Positions 3,575 to 5,627 of a stretch of 5,627 nt of DNA are shown piece after piece; within the stretch, counting starts at the first letter, position 1; every line of letters starts with the position of its first letter. The position numbers and the translations under genes were made by a program. Origin of the DNA: Flemingiibacterium sp045649205 (GTDB lineage: Bacteria > Bacillota > Clostridia > Oscillospirales > CAG-272); contig JAZRPJ010000234.1 of assembly GCA_045649205.1 (NCBI GenBank), positions 1 through 5,627 on the forward strand, written 5' to 3'. The notes under the pieces were generated by a model that ran no database searches, was not told where the DNA came from, and saw only the letters and a program-made list of their open reading frames with translations.

Positions 3575-5326
3575 ATGGCATTTGATGCAGGAATGGTCTT
3601 CGCAATTGTCAGCGAACTGCAAAAAGAAATACTGGGAGCAAGGGTGGAAAAAGTCACCCAGCCCGAAAAGGACGAGATAGTACTTCTCCTGCATCTTGGC
3701 AGGAAAAATATGCGGCTGTCGCTGTCCTCGGGGACGAATAATCCTCACCTCAATATCACCGATGCGGTGAAAGAAAACCCTGCCGCTCCACCTATGTTTT
3801 GCATGCTTCTCAGAAAGCATCTGACAGGGGCGAGAATATCGGGGGTTACCCAGCTTGGTTTTGAGCGTGCAGTGGAATTTGCCTTTGACTGCTACGATGA
3901 AATGGGCTTTGAAGCAAAGAAATACATCGTCACCGAAACCATGGGCAAGTACAGCAATATAATTTTATTAAACCACGAGAAAAAAGTAGTAAACGCCCTT
4001 AAAATCATTGACCTTGCCACAAGTTCGGTACGGCAGATCCTGCCTGGATTTCCCTATGAACTTCCGCCGGAACAGAAAAAGCTGTCGCCTCTTACGGCAA
4101 GCCGGGAAGATTTTGACAGAGCGTTCGACAGTGCCGCAGATATGCCTTGTGATAAATTTATTCTCGGCAATTTTTACGGCTTTGCGGCATCGGTGGCGAG
4201 GGAAATTGCCTGCCGCGCCTGCGGCAGTATTGACGGAGCGGTGTCCGAATGCGGAAAAGACAAGCTGTGGAGGGCGTTTTCGACAGTTCGTGACATCCTC
4301 ACCGAGGATAAGTGCCAGCCTTGGCTTGTGTCCGACCAGAAGGGCAAAATTGTGGAATATTTCTTCTTTAACCCGATTCAGTATGGGAATAATTATGCGC
4401 TTAAGCGGTGCGAGAGCTTCGGGGAGCTTCTTGACGAGTATTTTATAAAGCGGGACAAGGCTGAGCGGATTCGTCAGCGGACATCGGATATTTTCCGTCT
4501 TCTCTCCAATGCGGAGAACCGCATTACAAAGAAACTGGCACTTCAGCGTGAGGACATTGCCGAATGTGCGGACAAGGACAGATACAAGCTCTACGGCGAC
4601 CTCATAATGGGAAACATTTACCGTCTAAACAGAGGCATGGAATCGGCAGAGCTTGAAAATTACTACGAAGAAGACTGCCCGGCTGTTTCAATTCCGCTTG
4701 ATAAACGTATGACGCCACAGCAGAATGCACAGAAATATTATAAGAAATACACAAAAGCGAAAACTGCAGAAATTGAGCTTACAAAACAGATTTCCATTGC
4801 TGTGGCGGAGCTTGAATATATTTACACGGTGTTCGATTCACTCAGCCGCGCGGAGAGCGAAAACGACATTCTCGAAATAAGGGAAGAGCTTCACAGTGCC
4901 GGCTACGGCTCAAAGATGAAAAATTATGTAAAAAAGAAGCTGACAGCCCCCAAGTTGATGGAATTTAAGACCGCCGGCGGATACCGTGTCCTCTGCGGAA
5001 AGAACAACAATCAGAACGATTATCTCACAACAAAGCTCGCCGGTAAGCTTGATTATTGGTTTCATGTAAAAAATGCTCCCGGCTCTCACTGCGTGATGTT
5101 CTGCAACGGTGAAGAACCGTCAGAGGCGGATTTCACCGAGGCGGCAACCATCGCGGCGGTCTATTCAAAACTTGCCGACGGTGTCAACGTGCCGGTGGAT
5201 TACACCCTTGTTAAAAATGTCCGTAAGCCGGCATCCTCAAAGCCCGGTTTTGTAATCTATAATACCAACTACACTGCATACGTCACACCTGACGAAATCG
5301 CAGTCGAAAAATTACGGGTGAAGTGA
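3575..5326 (+). CDS. rqcH: Rqc2/RqcH-family ribosome quality control protein (NFACT; alanine-tailing factor)
   Basis: RqcH binds 50S subunits obstructed by peptidyl-tRNA and recruits tRNA-Ala to add C-terminal alanine tails that mark stalled chains for proteolysis. Older annotations call the family fibronectin-binding protein (FbpA/YloA). The 583-residue product has normal length and order. NFACT-N spans about 1-180 (MAFDAGMVFAIVSELQ, QPEKDEI at 29-35, MLLRKHL at 77-83, MGKYSNIILL at 123-132). Helical HhH and coiled-coil parts span about 285-455 (KYKKYTKAKTAE-like region near 388-399). NFACT-R spans about 463-575 (CGKNNNQNDYLTTKLA at 474-489, WFHVKNAPGSH at 495-505, VPVDYTL at 539-545, KPGFVIY at 556-562). 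The tRNA-contacting pair, D97-R98 in Bacillus subtilis, is E97-R98 here. It is cytoplasmic, with no signal peptide. It follows the acetyltransferase gene in one transcript. Confidence 0.96.
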   Translation: MAFDAGMVFAIVSELQKEILGARVEKVTQPEKDEIVLLLHLGRKNMRLSLSSGTNNPHLNITDAVKENPAAPPMFCMLLRKHLTGARISGVTQLGFERAVEFAFDCYDEMGFEAKKYIVTETMGKYSNIILLNHEKKVVNALKIIDLATSSVRQILPGFPYELPPEQKKLSPLTASREDFDRAFDSAADMPCDKFILGNFYGFAASVAREIACRACGSIDGAVSECGKDKLWRAFSTVRDILTEDKCQPWLVSDQKGKIVEYFFFNPIQYGNNYALKRCESFGELLDEYFIKRDKAERIRQRTSDIFRLLSNAENRITKKLALQREDIAECADKDRYKLYGDLIMGNIYRLNRGMESAELENYYEEDCPAVSIPLDKRMTPQQNAQKYYKKYTKAKTAEIELTKQISIAVAELEYIYTVFDSLSRAESENDILEIREELHSAGYGSKMKNYVKKKLTAPKLMEFKTAGGYRVLCGKNNNQNDYLTTKLAGKLDYWFHVKNAPGSHCVMFCNGEEPSEADFTEAATIAAVYSKLADGVNVPVDYTLVKNVRKPASSKPGFVIYNTNYTAYVTPDEIAVEKLRVK

Positions 5327-5346
5327 TACTTCACCTGTTTTTTGTT
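5314..5346 (+). terminator. Intrinsic terminator overlapping the rqcH stop
   Basis: CGGGTGAAG (5315-5323) and CTTCACCTG (5329-5337) form a 9-bp stem with one G-T wobble. An extra A-T pair (5314/5338) is possible at its base. T-rich sequence follows (5338-5346, TTTTTTGTT). The loop TGATA contains the rqcH stop codon, so the last codons of the gene form the 5' arm. Confidence 0.92.
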
Positions 5347-5413
5347 GGGGGCGAATGTGGGGGGACGTGCAGGGGAACTTTCTTGAAAGAAAGTCCCCCC
5401 ACACCCCCTCAAA
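5341..5413. repeat. Long nested G-run/C-run inverted repeat
   Basis: The outer arms are TTTG (5341-5344) with CAAA (5410-5413), and GGGGG (5347-5351) with CCCCC (5404-5408). The core is an 11-bp perfect pair, TGTGGGGGGAC (5356-5366) with GTCCCCCCACA (5393-5403). An alternative inner hairpin pairs GGGG-A-ACTTTC (5372-5382) with GAAAGTCCCC (5389-5398) and competes for the same C-run. The first arm overlaps the T-tract of the rqcH terminator. Elements with runs of G, an ACTTTC/GAAAGT centre and runs of C look like dispersed palindromic repeats in Clostridia; this family link is an impression, not a verified match. Confidence 0.75.
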
Positions 5414-5627
5414 GAACTTTAATTGGGGGGCATATCAGAGGGACATCGCGAATAGCGGCTACAAGAGCAAAAAAGGCGCGCCTCCTGCGTGGGTCCCTAC
5501 CCACTTCGGTACCGGCTGCTGCGGAGCAGCAGCGGAAGGCTTTGAAGCTCCCGTAGGCGTATGGGCGGCTATGCCGCCAACGCCTCTCACCAACCAGAAA
5601 TGCAAACTTCTTCACGCAGACTAAAAT
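5414..5627. other. Structured non-coding region with many small hairpins; no supported gene
   Basis: These 214 bases reach the window edge. Perfect hairpins are GTGGGT/ACCCAC (5489-5494/5499-5504, loop CCCT), GCTGCTGC/GCAGCAGC (5515-5522/5526-5533, loop GGA) and GGCGGC/GCCGCC (5564-5569/5573-5578, loop TAT). The last is nested within AGGCGT/ACGCCT (5555-5560/5580-5585). A minus-strand frame (5615-5409, GTG start, 68 codons, Arg-rich) and two overlapping plus-strand frames are open. None has a visible ribosome site or a family I recognise. The minus-strand frame ends just beside the inverted repeat, which could mean that repeat and frame travel together. A structured RNA, a dispersed repeat, or the remains of a gene are all possible. 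Confidence 0.45.

Overview
This window looks like a chromosomal fragment from a Gram-positive Clostridia bacterium, most likely an Oscillospiraceae/Ruminococcaceae-type gut Firmicute. The evidence is a zinc-ribbon L33 gene directly upstream of secE-nusG, strong AGGAGG-like ribosome sites, textbook sigma-A promoters (TTGACA-N17-TAAAAT), an RqcH/NFACT protein, and G/C-run-rich intergenic repeats. The taxonomic call is inference. All recognisable genes are on the plus strand.

Left edge (1-240): bases 1-50 are not biological. In reverse complement they match the MGI/BGI DNBSEQ library adapter with a 10-base index, so the real sequence starts at base 51 and this is probably a contig end. Bases 51-240 hold no gene. 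They contain a strong G-rich inverted repeat (89-130), a small hairpin (145-160) and A-tracts leading into a strong promoter (241-269).

Translation/secretion operon (241-2745): the promoter drives a leader of about 150 nt with several competing hairpins, then rpmG (L33), secE, nusG, a 102-nt structured spacer that fits an L1-binding autoregulatory site, rplK (L11) and rplA (L1). A clean intrinsic terminator closes the unit. The usual continuation into rplJ-rplL-rpoB is absent here.

Second unit (2793-5346): a second promoter with nearly the same architecture drives a GNAT-type acetyltransferase gene and rqcH, the alanine-tailing factor of bacterial ribosome-associated quality control. The rqcH start is preceded by a hairpin that contains its apparent ribosome-binding site. 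Its stop codon lies in the loop of the terminator hairpin.

Right edge (5341-5627): a long nested G-run/C-run inverted repeat is followed by about 210 bases of dense small hairpins with no convincing gene. This looks like a dispersed intergenic repeat or structured element and may be where the assembly broke.

Functionally, the window joins the nusG/ribosomal stalk-base operon to a ribosome rescue gene. I see no defence system, CRISPR array, tRNA, rRNA or transposase. The points most worth a second look are the adapter, the two structured leaders, the hairpin at the rqcH start, the E97-R98 variant in RqcH, and the right-end element.
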